Assembly: GCF_021233355.1 (NCBI RefSeq)
Contig: NZ_CP089507.1
Span: 434,001-498,000 of the forward strand
Direction: 5' to 3'
Source of the DNA: Luteimonas fraxinea
GTDB taxonomy: Bacteria; Pseudomonadota; Gammaproteobacteria; Xanthomonadales; Xanthomonadaceae
Length of the DNA: 64,000 nt
Below the pieces are notes generated by a model. That model saw nothing but the letters and a program-made list of their open reading frames with translations, was not told the DNA's origin and did not search any database. Each line of letters begins with the position of its first letter. Within the stretch, counting starts at the first letter, position 1. Shown in pieces: positions 11,095 to 20,558 of the stretch. The position numbers and the translations under genes are program-made.

Positions 11095-14000
11095 TCAGAC
11101 GATATCGCTGGTCTCTTCGGCCAGGCTTTCCAGCAGCGCATCGATCGGCATCGGACGGCCGAGGTGGTAGCCCTGCGCCTGGTCGCAACCATGCGCGCGC
11201 AGCCATTCGAGCTGTTCGGGTTCCTCGACGCCCTCGGCGATGATCGCGAGCCCCAGGCCATGGCCGAGCGCGATCAGCGCGCGACAGATCGCGGCGCTGC
11301 GCGGATCCTCCGTCACGTCACGCACGAAGGCGCGATCGATCTTCAGATGGTCGAGCGGCAGTTCGCGCAGATACGCCATGCTCGAGAAGCCGGTGCCGAA
11401 GTCGTCGATCGACAGGCACAGGCCTTCGTTGCGCAGCGTGCCCATCAGCGATCGCGCATCGTCGGGATGCCGCAGCAGCACGCTCTCGGTCAGTTCCAGA
11501 TGCAGCGCGCGCGGCGGCAATGCGTGGCGTTCGAACAGCTTCCGGATCGATTCCGGCGTCATGTCGGCTTCGAACTGCACCGCCGAGACGTTCACCGCGA
11601 TCGCCACTTCGTCGTGCCCGGCAGCAACCAGACGCGCGTGCATGCGCGCGGATTCCTCCAGCACCCAGCTGCCGATCGGCACGATCAGGCCGGATTCCTC
11701 GCACAGCGGAATGAACTGCGCCGGCGAGACATAGCTGCCGTCGGGCTGGCGCCAGCGCAGCAGGGCTTCGATCGCGGCGAGGCTGCCATCGTGCAGTCGA
11801 TGGATCGGCTGGAAATGCAGTTCGAACTCGCCGCGCTCGTGCGCCTGGCGCAGCTGTCGCACCATTGCCAGACGGCTCGACGCCTGTTCGGCCATCGCCG
11901 CGCTGTAGTGCACGACCTGCTGGTTCTCGCGCCGCGCATGCAGTGACGCCAGCGCCGCATGTCCGATCACCTTTTCTGCGCTGGCGTCCTCGCATGGGCC
12001 ACTCGCCAGTCCGATCCAGGCTTCCAGCGGGAAGGTGCCGCCTTCGGCCTCGACCGGCATGCCGATCACGTCCAGCAAAGCGGTGACCATCGCGCCCAGC
12101 TCGCGGGGGTCGAGCGCGGCGACGACGAAGGTCTCGGACGGCATGTAGCCGCAGGCGCCGTAACGCTCGGCGACGTCGCTGATGCGCGCAGCGGCTTCGC
12201 ACAGGATGTTCTCGCCGGCGCGGCGGCCGAGCGTCGGCGCGATCAGCTCGAGGTCGCGCAGCTGCACGTAGGCGATGGCGAACCCGGCTTCGCCATCGGC
12301 CGAACAGTGGGAGTCGAGCTGCTCGGCGAGCGCAGCGAGGGTCAGCATGCCAGTGGTCGGATCGTGGTTCGCGCGCCAGGCCAGATCCCGTTCGTACCCC
12401 ATGCGCACGCTGACGTCCTCGGCCAGCACGAGGCGCGCCGCCCGCCCGTCGAGTTCGATCGTGCGCGCGTGCACGCGTACCTCGATGTGCCGCGCGTCGC
12501 GGGTCATCAGCATCCACAGCCGGTCCTGCGCGTCCTCGCCACCGCCGGGCATCAACGCTTCACGACCGGCGGCCTGGTCTTCCGGTGCGAGCAGATCGGT
12601 GATCGCCATGTGCAACAGATCTTCGCGGCTGTAGCCGTAGGTCTCGACCGCCGCCTCGTTGACCGCAAGAAAATGCAGGTCTTCCAGATCGTAGACCCAG
12701 GCCGGCAGTGGATTGCGCTCGAAGATGTGCCGGAACTGCAGTTCGGCGCGCTCCATCCGCTGCTGTGAATCGCGGCGTTCGGTCACATCGATGACGGTGC
12801 CGGTCATCACCGGCTCGCCCTCGTCGCAGACCGTCGCGCCACGGGCCTTGAGCCAGCGCACGCGGCCGTCGTCGAGTCGCACCCTGTATTCCTGCACGAA
12901 GGGTTGCCGGTCGATCTGCGATGCCGACAGTTCGCCATGGATGCGTGTGCGGTCGTCCTCGTGGATACGCTCGAAGAAATCGTTCACCGGTACCCGACCA
13001 CCGCGTCGCGCCAATCCGTAGAGCGCGACCATCTCGTCGGTGGCGCGCACATAGCCCTGGGTGGGATAGAGGCGCCAGACGCCGGTACCGGATGCGAGCT
13101 GGGCCTGCTGCAGCCAGTCAGCCTGTTCTGCGACTTCTGCAGCCAGCCCTTTGCGCGCGTTCTCGTCACGCCGCGCGCGTCGGAGTACCAGACCGAACAC
13201 GCCCCAGTAGAGCAGCGCCAGCACCAGCGCCGAAGTCGCGTAGATCCGCCACTGCGCGAGGGCTTCGTGCAAGCCGATACCGGCGCTGACGACGAACGGA
13301 TAATCGCTGGTATTGCTGAAGGTCACCGCACGCTTGACGCCATCGAGCTGGCTGACCATGTGTTCGCTGAGGCGCGCGCCCTCGCCGCGCGCACCGGCCG
13401 GCAGATCGATCCGCTTGCCGACATGCGTGCCCAGATGTCCGAAACGCGCCACGACGACGCCGGTCTGGGTGTAGATCGTCGCGCTGCCTTCGCGTCCGAT
13501 ATCCAGCGCGTTGACCATGTTCTCCAGTTCGCCGGTACGGAACATGGCCACCATCCAGGTGCCATCACGCGTGGGCACCGCAAGCGGCAGCAACCAGCCT
13601 TTGGACAACGGCAGTAGCGGGCCTGCGGCCAGTGAGACGTCATCCGGCTTCAGGGACCGGACCCATTTGCTGAGCCGGGGATCGGCGAGCGGCGTGGCAT
13701 TGCCGTTCGCATCGAAACGCAGGACGGCCTCGAGTTCCTGATGACGGTTCACGACGCCATGGACCCGGGCGTCGAGACGGGCGGCCGCTTCGGGCGCCGG
13801 CAGTGTCGCGTCGGCTGCCTGTCCGGCCGCGATGCCGTGCATCGCGCGCTGGATGTTGCGCAGCTCGTAATGCAGCAGACGATCGACACCGGTGGCAAGC
13901 GCCATGCTCTGACGGGACGCCGCATCCAGACGCGCCTGTCGATCGAGCAGCACCAGTGCGCACAGACCGACGGTGAGCACGATCCCGAGCCAGATGCCGG

Positions 14001-14139
14001 TATTGCGCATCGCCCGGACGGACCGCAATCGTCGTTGCTGCTTGTTGTCGGCGTCGGTCTCCATCTCGGACCTGTCTGCGTGCAGCGACAGTCTGGCTCG
14101 CACTCCCTTTTGAAGCTTCAAGGATGCCGCGAAAGGCAT
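11095..14139 (-). CDS. Membrane sensor phosphodiesterase: PAS-PAS-degenerate GGDEF-EAL
   Basis: A 1014-residue c-di-GMP protein. A transmembrane helix at ~47-66 and another at ~300-320 enclose a periplasmic sensor region of about 230 residues. Two PAS modules follow (~340-580). The GGDEF domain is degenerate: the signature is replaced by PSETF (667-671), so cyclase activity is unlikely. The EAL domain looks complete: EALLRW (791), VNVS, LELTES, IDDFGTGFSS, LKIDRAF and AEGVEE, so it should hydrolyse c-di-GMP. The start at 14139 is supported by AAGGA eight bases upstream; an in-frame ATG at 14064 lacks one. It lies tail to tail with the broken MHYT-GGDEF-EAL gene. Ligand unknown. Confidence 0.92.
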   Translation of the reverse strand: MPFAASLKLQKGVRARLSLHADRSEMETDADNKQQRRLRSVRAMRNTGIWLGIVLTVGLCALVLLDRQARLDAASRQSMALATGVDRLLHYELRNIQRAMHGIAAGQAADATLPAPEAAARLDARVHGVVNRHQELEAVLRFDANGNATPLADPRLSKWVRSLKPDDVSLAAGPLLPLSKGWLLPLAVPTRDGTWMVAMFRTGELENMVNALDIGREGSATIYTQTGVVVARFGHLGTHVGKRIDLPAGARGEGARLSEHMVSQLDGVKRAVTFSNTSDYPFVVSAGIGLHEALAQWRIYATSALVLALLYWGVFGLVLRRARRDENARKGLAAEVAEQADWLQQAQLASGTGVWRLYPTQGYVRATDEMVALYGLARRGGRVPVNDFFERIHEDDRTRIHGELSASQIDRQPFVQEYRVRLDDGRVRWLKARGATVCDEGEPVMTGTVIDVTERRDSQQRMERAELQFRHIFERNPLPAWVYDLEDLHFLAVNEAAVETYGYSREDLLHMAITDLLAPEDQAAGREALMPGGGEDAQDRLWMLMTRDARHIEVRVHARTIELDGRAARLVLAEDVSVRMGYERDLAWRANHDPTTGMLTLAALAEQLDSHCSADGEAGFAIAYVQLRDLELIAPTLGRRAGENILCEAAARISDVAERYGACGYMPSETFVVAALDPRELGAMVTALLDVIGMPVEAEGGTFPLEAWIGLASGPCEDASAEKVIGHAALASLHARRENQQVVHYSAAMAEQASSRLAMVRQLRQAHERGEFELHFQPIHRLHDGSLAAIEALLRWRQPDGSYVSPAQFIPLCEESGLIVPIGSWVLEESARMHARLVAAGHDEVAIAVNVSAVQFEADMTPESIRKLFERHALPPRALHLELTESVLLRHPDDARSLMGTLRNEGLCLSIDDFGTGFSSMAYLRELPLDHLKIDRAFVRDVTEDPRSAAICRALIALGHGLGLAIIAEGVEEPEQLEWLRAHGCDQAQGYHLGRPMPIDALLESLAEETSDIV

Positions 14140-14147
14140 TGAATGCG

Positions 14148-14152
14148 TCCTT
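14148..14152 (-). promoter_or_regulatory. Ribosome-binding site deciding the start of the PAS-EAL gene
   Basis: On the minus strand AAGGA is followed by eight bases and then ATG at 14139. No comparable sequence precedes the alternative in-frame ATG at 14064, so the longer protein is preferred. Confidence 0.6.
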
Positions 14153-14289
14153 GAGAAAAATCTGAAAGGTCTTCTAGAACGGCCGTTGGCGCGAAGACGA
14201 CGGCCCCTGCGCGCACGTACCGCCCTGATTCACAGCGCATGCTCAGGCTGTGCCTCACGGTTGGTAGACCCAATCCGGAGATGCCCGCC

Positions 14290-14577
14290 ATGACGTCGAA
14301 GTCGTCCAAGTCCGCAACCAATCCCGATCAGGCGCAGCAGGCCGATCACGTGGCAGTCAATGACCGCAAGGCATCACGCGGCGACGATTACGCGCACGAC
14401 AACAACCGTTCCGCCGAAGGCAACGATGCCTCGTTGACCTCCGGCCCGTCATTCGAACGTCGCGTCCATGCTGATGGCAGCGTCGAAGAGGTCCCGCCAC
14501 CGACGACCGGGGCCGATGACGAGGCGGAGTCGAAGGCATCGAACGCGTCCAGGGACGGCACGTCGGAAGACGCCTGA
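14290..14577 (+). CDS. Small hydrophilic, probably disordered protein
   Basis: A 95-residue protein rich in Ser, Asp, Ala, Asn and Glu, with no hydrophobic segment and low complexity throughout (for example SNASRDGTSEDA at the end). A short ordered-looking stretch FERRVHADGSVEEVPPP lies in the middle. The start at ATG 14290 was preferred because GGAG sits nine bases upstream; an ATG at 14281 is possible. I recognise no family. Codon use matches the neighbours, which supports a real gene. It stands alone between the c-di-GMP gene and pyrH. Function unknown. Confidence 0.6.
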   Translation: MTSKSSKSATNPDQAQQADHVAVNDRKASRGDDYAHDNNRSAEGNDASLTSGPSFERRVHADGSVEEVPPPTTGADDEAESKASNASRDGTSEDA

Positions 14578-14882
14578 TCTGCAGCGGGCGTCGCGCACTG
14601 GCCGGCGCCGTGCGTGCGAACTCGCGTTTTCGGGTTGTCCGTTTGAAACGTGCGCACACGTGCGCGCACAGACCTGCAGCCAAACCGTCGTCATGGCCCG
14701 CGCGTCCGCAGATTGGCCACTGCGCATCCGCCTTTCGCACGCTTTCGGCTCCAAATGCCGATCGATCCGGTGTGGAGCGAAGGCATTCGCACACGCTCAC
14801 AACGAAAACCTGACATCCGGTTCGCGCACGGCCAGCGTCGATCCCCTAGAATCCGCACCGTCCTCGCCCCCGGAGTCACCGT
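14578..14882 (+). other. Intergenic region before pyrH
   Basis: About 305 bases without a supported gene. I see a GTGCGCACACGTGCGCGCAC alternating purine/pyrimidine stretch near 14650-14669 and a -10-like TAGAAT at 14847. The rpsB-tsf pair that often precedes pyrH in other bacteria is not here. Confidence 0.5.
14847..14852 (+). promoter_or_regulatory. Candidate -10 element for pyrH
   Basis: TAGAAT lies 31 bases before the pyrH start, and a GGAG ribosome-binding site (14872-14875) lies between them. No good -35 box is evident. It would drive pyrH and possibly read on into frr. Confidence 0.45.
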
Positions 14883-15611
14883 ATGTCGTCTGCCCCTCTC
14901 GCCTACCGCCGCGTCCTGCTCAAGTTGTCCGGCGAGGCCCTGATGGGCGACGAGGATTACGGCATCGATCCCAAGGTCATCGGTCGTCTGGCCGATGAAG
15001 TGATCGAGGCGCAGAAGGCCGGCGCCGAGGTCGGTCTGGTCATCGGCGGCGGCAACATCTTCCGCGGCGCTGGCCTGGCTGCGGCCGGCATGGACCGCGT
15101 CACCGGCGACCAGATGGGCATGCTCGCCACCGTCATCAATGCGCTGGCGATGCAGGATGCGCTGGAGAAGCGCGGCGCGCGTGCCCGCGTCATGAGTGCG
15201 ATCAAGATCAACGACGTCTGCGAGGACTACATCCGCCGTCGTGCGATCCGCCATCTGGAAAAGGGCCGCATCGCGATCTTCGCCGCCGGCGTCGGCAGCC
15301 CGTTCTTCACCACCGATTCGGGCGCCGCGCTGCGTGGCATCGAGATCGGCGCGGATCTGCTGCTCAAGGCGACCAAGGTCGATGGCGTGTACGACGCCGA
15401 CCCGAAGAAGGTGCCCGATGCCAAGCGTTACGACCGCCTGACCTATGACGAAGTGCTGCGCCAGGGCCTCGAAGTCATGGACACCGCGGCATTCGCGCTC
15501 GCGCGCGATTCCGATCTGCCGCTGCGCATCTTCGACATGAGCCAGGCCGGCGTGCTGCTGCGCATCCTGCGTGGCGAGCCGATCGGCACGCTGGTGCAGG
15601 GCCGCAGCTGA
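14883..15611 (+). CDS. pyrH: UMP kinase
   Basis: PyrH phosphorylates UMP to UDP with ATP in pyrimidine nucleotide synthesis; the bacterial enzyme is a hexamer of the amino-acid-kinase fold. The 242-residue protein has the family landmarks: [11 protein letters not shown] at the N-terminus, [31 protein letters not shown] and [27 protein letters not shown]. It heads the plus-strand block continuing with frr, uppS, cdsA and dxr. Confidence 0.97.
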   Translation: MSSAPLAYRRVLLKLSGEALMGDEDYGIDPKVIGRLADEVIEAQKAGAEVGLVIGGGNIFRGAGLAAAGMDRVTGDQMGMLATVINALAMQDALEKRGARARVMSAIKINDVCEDYIRRRAIRHLEKGRIAIFAAGVGSPFFTTDSGAALRGIEIGADLLLKATKVDGVYDADPKKVPDAKRYDRLTYDEVLRQGLEVMDTAAFALARDSDLPLRIFDMSQAGVLLRILRGEPIGTLVQGRS

Positions 15612-15677
15612 GCCCGTTCCGCGCGGCCTCGCGCTGCGCTGCGGCATCACCCGGCCCCGTCGTCGGCCCCGGACGCT

Positions 15678-15683
15678 TATAAT
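15678..15683 (+). promoter_or_regulatory. Candidate -10 element for frr
   Basis: A perfect TATAAT hexamer in the ~100-bp gap between pyrH and frr, 31 bases before the frr start. The -35 region is GC-rich without a clear TTGACA-like box. It suggests frr and the genes behind it can be transcribed independently of pyrH. Confidence 0.6.
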
Positions 15684-15714
15684 CGTCCGATTCGCACACG
15701 GACCGGGGCTGCCC

Positions 15715-16272
15715 ATGCTCAACGACATCAAGAAAGACACCCAGACCCGCATGGCCAAGAGCGTCGAAGCGCTCAAGCACACGCTGGTCAAGGTGCGCAC
15801 CGGCCGCGCGTCGACCGCACTGGTCGACAACATCAAGGTCAACTACCACGGTTCGGACATGCCGCTGAACCAGGTCGCCAGCGTGGTGGTGTCCGATGCC
15901 CGCTCGCTGATGATCACGCCGTGGGAAAAGCAGATCGTCGGTGCGATCGAGAAGGCGATTCTCGGCTCCGACCTCGGCCTGACCCCGAACACCGCCGGCA
16001 CGACGATCCGCCTCAACCTGCCCGCGCTGACCGAAGAGCGCCGCCGTGACCTGTCGAAGGTCGTGCACAGCGAAGGCGAGGACAGCAAGGTCGCCATCCG
16101 CAACATCCGCCGCGATGCCAACCAGCAGATCAAGGAACTCCTCAAGGAGAAGCTGATCTCCGAAGACGACGAGCGCCGCAGCGAGGACGAGATCCAGAAG
16201 ATCACCGATTCGGCGATCAAGGATGTCGACGAGGTCGTCAAGGCCAAGGAACAGGAACTGATGTCGGTCTGA
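15715..16272 (+). CDS. frr: Ribosome recycling factor
   Basis: RRF works with EF-G to split post-termination ribosomes. The 185-residue length is exactly typical. Conserved segments include KVRTGRAS near residue 30, [34 protein letters not shown] and the C-terminal helix. The start was placed at [13 protein letters not shown], the family N-terminus, rather than at in-frame upstream codons that would run back into pyrH. Confidence 0.97.
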   Translation: MLNDIKKDTQTRMAKSVEALKHTLVKVRTGRASTALVDNIKVNYHGSDMPLNQVASVVVSDARSLMITPWEKQIVGAIEKAILGSDLGLTPNTAGTTIRLNLPALTEERRRDLSKVVHSEGEDSKVAIRNIRRDANQQIKELLKEKLISEDDERRSEDEIQKITDSAIKDVDEVVKAKEQELMSV

Positions 16273-16291
16273 CGGCCTGGCCGCAGTCCGC

Positions 16292-17059
16292 ATGAACGCG
16301 CCAATTCCGACCGGGCCCGTCCCGCGCCACATCGCCGTCATCATGGACGGCAACGGGCGCTGGGCGGCGCGTCGCAAGCGTCCGCGCGCGATCGGCCACC
16401 GTGCCGGCGCGCGCACCGTCAACCTCTGCATCGATTTCTGCCTCGAACGCGGCGTCGGCGCGCTCACCCTGTTCGCGTTCTCCAGCGAAAACTGGGGCCG
16501 CCCCGACGAGGAAGTCGGCGCGCTGATGAAGCTGTTCCTCGGCGCGCTCGACCGTGAAGTCGGCGAACTGCATCGCCGCGGCGTGCGCCTGCGTTTCATC
16601 GGCGAGCGCAGCCGCTTCAGCGACGGCATCCGCGGTCGCATGGCGGCGGCGGAAACGCTGACCGCCGGCAACACGCGCCTCACATTGGCGGTGGCCGCCA
16701 GTTATGGCGGACGCCAGGACATCGCATCGGCGGCGCGTTCGCTCGCCGAGGATGTCGCGGCCGGCCGGCTGCGTCCCGACCAGATCGACGAAGCCGCGCT
16801 CGGCGCACGCGTCGCGCTGGCCGACCTGCCGGAACCGGATCTCTTCATCCGGACCGGCGGGGATCTGCGCGTCAGCAATTTCCTGTTGTGGCAGCTGGCC
16901 TACACCGAGCTGTGGTTCACCGAGACCCTGTGGCCCGAATTCGGCGCGCAGGAACTCGAGCAGGCGTTACAGGTCTATGCCTCGCGCGAGCGACGCTTCG
17001 GGCTGACGGGCGAACAGATCGCCACCGCACAGGACGCGCCCGGGGAGGGCCACCCATGA
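16292..17059 (+). CDS. uppS: Undecaprenyl diphosphate synthase (cis-prenyltransferase)
   Basis: UppS condenses IPP units onto FPP to give the C55 carrier used for peptidoglycan and O-antigen synthesis. The 255-residue protein shows the five conserved cis-prenyltransferase regions: HIAVIMDGNGRWA with the catalytic Asp near residue 20, GHRAGA, LTLFAFSSENWGRP, an RLTLAVAASYGGRQD-type region, and DLFIRTGGDLRVSNFLLWQLAYTE. Its last codons overlap the cdsA start (ATGA), indicating translational coupling. FPP could come from IspA, encoded later in the window. Confidence 0.97.
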   Translation: MNAPIPTGPVPRHIAVIMDGNGRWAARRKRPRAIGHRAGARTVNLCIDFCLERGVGALTLFAFSSENWGRPDEEVGALMKLFLGALDREVGELHRRGVRLRFIGERSRFSDGIRGRMAAAETLTAGNTRLTLAVAASYGGRQDIASAARSLAEDVAAGRLRPDQIDEAALGARVALADLPEPDLFIRTGGDLRVSNFLLWQLAYTELWFTETLWPEFGAQELEQALQVYASRERRFGLTGEQIATAQDAPGEGHP

Positions 17060-17895
17060 CATCGACCCGCATCCTCGCGGCCCTGCTGATGGCGCCCGTC
17101 GCCATCGCCGCCGTGCTGCTGCTCAATACGCCGTGGATGGCCGCCGTCTCGGCGATCATCTTCCTCGCCGCGCTGTGGGAATGGCTGCGGCTGACCGACA
17201 TCGACGACACCCTCGCGCGCACCGCGCTGCTGGCGCTGAACCTGCTGCTGATGGTGGCCGTGGTCTGGGCCTCGGCGACCGGCGGTGGCTCGCTGGTGCT
17301 GCTGAAGATCCTGGCGATGATCGGCGTCGTCTGGTGGCTGCTGGCGACACTGTGGCTGCGTCACTACGACTTCGCCTCCGACCACGACACCAAGGCGCGC
17401 GTGTTCAAGCTCGCTGCCGGCACGCTGGCGGTGATTCCGGCCTGGGCCGCGCTGTGCGTGATCCACGCCGGCGAGAACGGCGGCCATGGCAACCGTTGGC
17501 TGCTGCTGGCGCTGGCGATCGTCTGGGCCACCGACACCGGCGCCTACTTCGCCGGCCGCAAGTTCGGCAAGCACAAACTTGCGCCGCGCATCAGCCCGAA
17601 CAAGACCGTCGAAGGTCTGGCCGGTGGCGTCGTCGCGGGTGTGGTCGTCGCGGTGGCATTCGCGCCACTGGCCGGCGCCACCGTCGCGCAGTTGCCGCTG
17701 GTCGCGCTGGTCGCGGTGCTGACCGTGCTGGCATCGGTGGTCGGCGATCTGTTCGAAAGCCTGCTCAAGAGGCACGTCGGCGCCAAGGACTCGGGCACGC
17801 TGATTCCCGGCCACGGCGGCGTGCTCGATCGCCTCGACAGTGTGCTGGCAGCACTGCCGGTGTTCGCGTTCGGCCAGATCTGGCTCGGCTTCTGA
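17056..17895 (+). CDS. cdsA: Phosphatidate cytidylyltransferase (CDP-diglyceride synthase)
   Basis: CdsA makes CDP-diacylglycerol from phosphatidic acid and CTP, the branch point of phospholipid synthesis in the inner membrane. The 280-residue protein has multiple hydrophobic helices and the C-terminal CDS signature ([18 protein letters not shown], then [12 protein letters not shown]). It starts in the stop codon of uppS, and dxr follows after about 40 bp, the usual order. Confidence 0.96.
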   Translation: MTSTRILAALLMAPVAIAAVLLLNTPWMAAVSAIIFLAALWEWLRLTDIDDTLARTALLALNLLLMVAVVWASATGGGSLVLLKILAMIGVVWWLLATLWLRHYDFASDHDTKARVFKLAAGTLAVIPAWAALCVIHAGENGGHGNRWLLLALAIVWATDTGAYFAGRKFGKHKLAPRISPNKTVEGLAGGVVAGVVVAVAFAPLAGATVAQLPLVALVAVLTVLASVVGDLFESLLKRHVGAKDSGTLIPGHGGVLDRLDSVLAALPVFAFGQIWLGF

Positions 17896-17938
17896 CGATG
17901 CAATCCGTATTCGCGTGCCGCGGCCGGATGTGCCGCGC

Positions 17939-19117
17939 ATGATCCGCAAGGTCGCGGTCTTCGGTGCCACCGGTTCGATCGGCACCTCGGCGCTGGATGT
18001 CATCGCCAGGCATCCCGATCGCCTGCGCGCCAGCGTGCTGGCGGCGGGCAGCAACGTGGCCGCACTGGTCGCGCTGTGCGTCACGCACCGACCGGATCAT
18101 GCAGTGATCGCCGATGCTGCGTTGCTCGACGCACTGGCGTCGGCGCTGCGCGATGCCAGCCTGGACACCACGCCGCACGCCGGCATGCCCGCACTCGATG
18201 CACTCGCCAGAGATGCGGCTGCCTGCGACACGGTCGTCGCCGCGATCGTCGGCGCCGCAGGACTCGATTCCACGCTGGCCGCGCTGCGCGCCGGCAAACG
18301 CGTCCTGCTGGCCAACAAGGAATCGCTGGTGCTGGCCGGCGCGCTGATGATGCAGGCCGCGCACGACGCGGGCGCGACCATCGTGCCGATCGACAGCGAA
18401 CACAACGCGATCCACCAGTGCCTGCCTGCAGACGGCGATTGCAGCGGCGTTGCGCGCATCATCCTGACCGCATCCGGCGGCCCGTTCCGCGGGCGCAGTC
18501 GCTTATCACTCGCCGACGTGACACCGGCCCAAGCGGTCGCGCATCCCAAGTGGTCGATGGGCCCGAAGATCTCGGTCGACTCGGCCACGCTGATGAACAA
18601 GGGCCTGGAGCTGATCGAGGCGCATCACCTGTTCGCGATGCCGGTCGAGCGGCTCGATGTGCTGGTGCATCCGCAGAGCCTGGTGCACTCCTTCGTCGAG
18701 TTCATCGACGGTTCCACGCTCGCCCAGCTGGGATTGCCCGACATGCGCACCGCGCTCGCCGTCGGCCTGGGCTATCCGGATCGCATCGCCTCCGGCGTGA
18801 CGGGCCTGGACCTGCTGCAACACGGGCGCCTCGATTTCGAAGCGCCGGATACCGACGCATTCCCGTGCCTGGCCCTCGCCCGCGGCGCATTGGCTGCCGG
18901 CGGCACGGCGCCTGCGCTGCTGAACGCGGCGAACGAAGTGGCGGTTTCAGCGTTTCTTCAGGGGCACCTGCGTTTTCTAGCCATTCCCACGCTGGTCGAG
19001 CACGTGCTCGGCACGCTTCCTGCCGCTCACGCGGCGTCGCTGGCCGTGCTGCGCGATGCCGATGCGCGCGCGCGCCACGTTGCCACGCAGGCGATCGAAA
19101 CCGGTGCTGTCCATTGA
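17939..19117 (+). CDS. dxr: 1-deoxy-D-xylulose 5-phosphate reductoisomerase
   Basis: Dxr (IspC) converts DXP to 2-C-methyl-D-erythritol 4-phosphate with NADPH, the committed step of the non-mevalonate isoprenoid pathway. The 392-residue protein begins with the dinucleotide-binding loop [17 protein letters not shown]. It contains [36 protein letters not shown] and [23 protein letters not shown], all active-site segments. The start at 17939 gives the standard N-terminus MIRKVAVFG. Confidence 0.97.
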   Translation: MIRKVAVFGATGSIGTSALDVIARHPDRLRASVLAAGSNVAALVALCVTHRPDHAVIADAALLDALASALRDASLDTTPHAGMPALDALARDAAACDTVVAAIVGAAGLDSTLAALRAGKRVLLANKESLVLAGALMMQAAHDAGATIVPIDSEHNAIHQCLPADGDCSGVARIILTASGGPFRGRSRLSLADVTPAQAVAHPKWSMGPKISVDSATLMNKGLELIEAHHLFAMPVERLDVLVHPQSLVHSFVEFIDGSTLAQLGLPDMRTALAVGLGYPDRIASGVTGLDLLQHGRLDFEAPDTDAFPCLALARGALAAGGTAPALLNAANEVAVSAFLQGHLRFLAIPTLVEHVLGTLPAAHAASLAVLRDADARARHVATQAIETGAVH

Positions 19118-19126
19118 GCAAGCGTG

Positions 19127-20491
19127 ATGTCTGAATTCTTCGGCTCGGTGTGGTGGCTGATTGTCAGCCTCGGCGTGCTGGTCACCTTCCACGAGTTCGG
19201 CCACTACTGGGTCGCGCGCCGCTGCGGTGTGCGCGTGCTGCGGTTCTCGGTCGGTTTCGGCCGCGCATTGTGGTCGCGCCGCGGCAAGGACGGCACGGTC
19301 TACCAGATCGCGATGATCCCGCTGGGCGGCTACGTCAAGATGCTCGACGAGCGCGAAAGCCCGGTGCCGGAAGCCGAAGCGCACGAAGCCTTCAACCGCG
19401 CATCTGTCTGGAAGCGCATCGCCATCGTCGCCGCCGGGCCGATCGCCAATCTGATCCTGTGCGTCGTGCTGTTGTGGGCGATGTTCGTCATCGGCCGTCC
19501 CGATTACGCGCCCGTCGTCGGCCAGTCCAGCGGCATTGCCGAGACGTCGGGGCTGCGCGCGGGCGATCACATCGATGCGGTCGGTGACCGCGAGACGCCG
19601 ACGTGGATGGAGGTGCAGCTCGCACTGCTGCCGGCCGCGCTGGATCGAAAGGACATCGCACTGCGGGTGACCGACGAGCGCGACCGCGCAGTGGTCCGCG
19701 AACTGCGCCTGTCGCAGCTGCCCGAAGATTTCGATCAGCGCCGCATCACGCCGGCGATCGGCCTGTGGCCGCGGCATCTGCTGCTGCCGGCGGTCGTGGG
19801 CCGCGTCGAGCCCGAGTCCGCGGCCTGGGGCGTGCTGGCCGAAGGCGACCGTCTGACCGCGATCGACGGCAGCCCGGTGCGCGTGTTCGAGGACATCGGC
19901 CCGCTGGTACAGGCGCTCGGCGATCGCGGCGGCCAGGCGATGGTGGAGGTCGATCGTGGCGGCGACCGCCTCGCACTGGAAATGGCCCCCAAGCGCATGG
20001 AACTCCCCGACGGGCGCGGCGAGTACTGGGCCTTCGGCATCGCGCCGCCCCGCGACCTGCCGATGCCGGCGAAGGACGCGATCCAGCAGTACGGCGTGCT
20101 CGCGTCGGTGCCGGCAGCGTTCCATGAAGTCGGTCATCTGACCGGCCAGCTGGTCGGCATGATCGGTCGCGCCTTCAGCGGCCGGGTGGCGATCGAGAAC
20201 ACCGTTGCAGGCCCGATCACGATCGCGCGTGCGGCCAATACCTATGCCGGTCAAGGGCCTGCGTGGTATCTGACGATCCTCGCGTTGCTGTCGCTCAGCC
20301 TGGCGATCCTGAACCTCCTCCCCATCCCGCTGCTGGATGGGGGACACCTCTTGTATTACCTTATCGAGTTGGTCAAAGGCAGCCCGGTCAGCGAGCGCGC
20401 GATGGTGGCCGGGCAATACGTTGGCCTGGCCCTGCTGGCCAGCCTGATGGGCCTGGCGTTCTACAACGACATCCTCCAACTCGTGCGCTGA
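19127..20491 (+). CDS. rseP: Site-2 intramembrane metalloprotease RseP
   Basis: RseP is the inner-membrane zinc protease that cuts anti-sigma factors such as RseA after site-1 cleavage, releasing sigmaE, and clears signal-peptide remnants. In the ~454-residue protein, HEFGH in the first membrane helix (residues ~23-27) and LLDGGHLLYY in a later helix form the zinc site, with two PDZ domains between. The start could be GTG 19124 or ATG 19127. It lies between dxr and bamA, the common proteobacterial order. Confidence 0.96.
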   Translation: MSEFFGSVWWLIVSLGVLVTFHEFGHYWVARRCGVRVLRFSVGFGRALWSRRGKDGTVYQIAMIPLGGYVKMLDERESPVPEAEAHEAFNRASVWKRIAIVAAGPIANLILCVVLLWAMFVIGRPDYAPVVGQSSGIAETSGLRAGDHIDAVGDRETPTWMEVQLALLPAALDRKDIALRVTDERDRAVVRELRLSQLPEDFDQRRITPAIGLWPRHLLLPAVVGRVEPESAAWGVLAEGDRLTAIDGSPVRVFEDIGPLVQALGDRGGQAMVEVDRGGDRLALEMAPKRMELPDGRGEYWAFGIAPPRDLPMPAKDAIQQYGVLASVPAAFHEVGHLTGQLVGMIGRAFSGRVAIENTVAGPITIARAANTYAGQGPAWYLTILALLSLSLAILNLLPIPLLDGGHLLYYLIELVKGSPVSERAMVAGQYVGLALLASLMGLAFYNDILQLVR

Positions 20492-20558
20492 CACCTGCCT
20501 CGACCCGGATTCCGCCGCACACACCGCGCCGGAACCACTCCCCTACCCGGATTCAAAG

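Noticed and set aside
14650..14669. Alternating GTGCGCACACGTGCGCGCAC stretch
   Set aside because: Could favour Z-DNA, but such runs are common in GC-rich intergenic DNA and nothing ties it to pyrH control.
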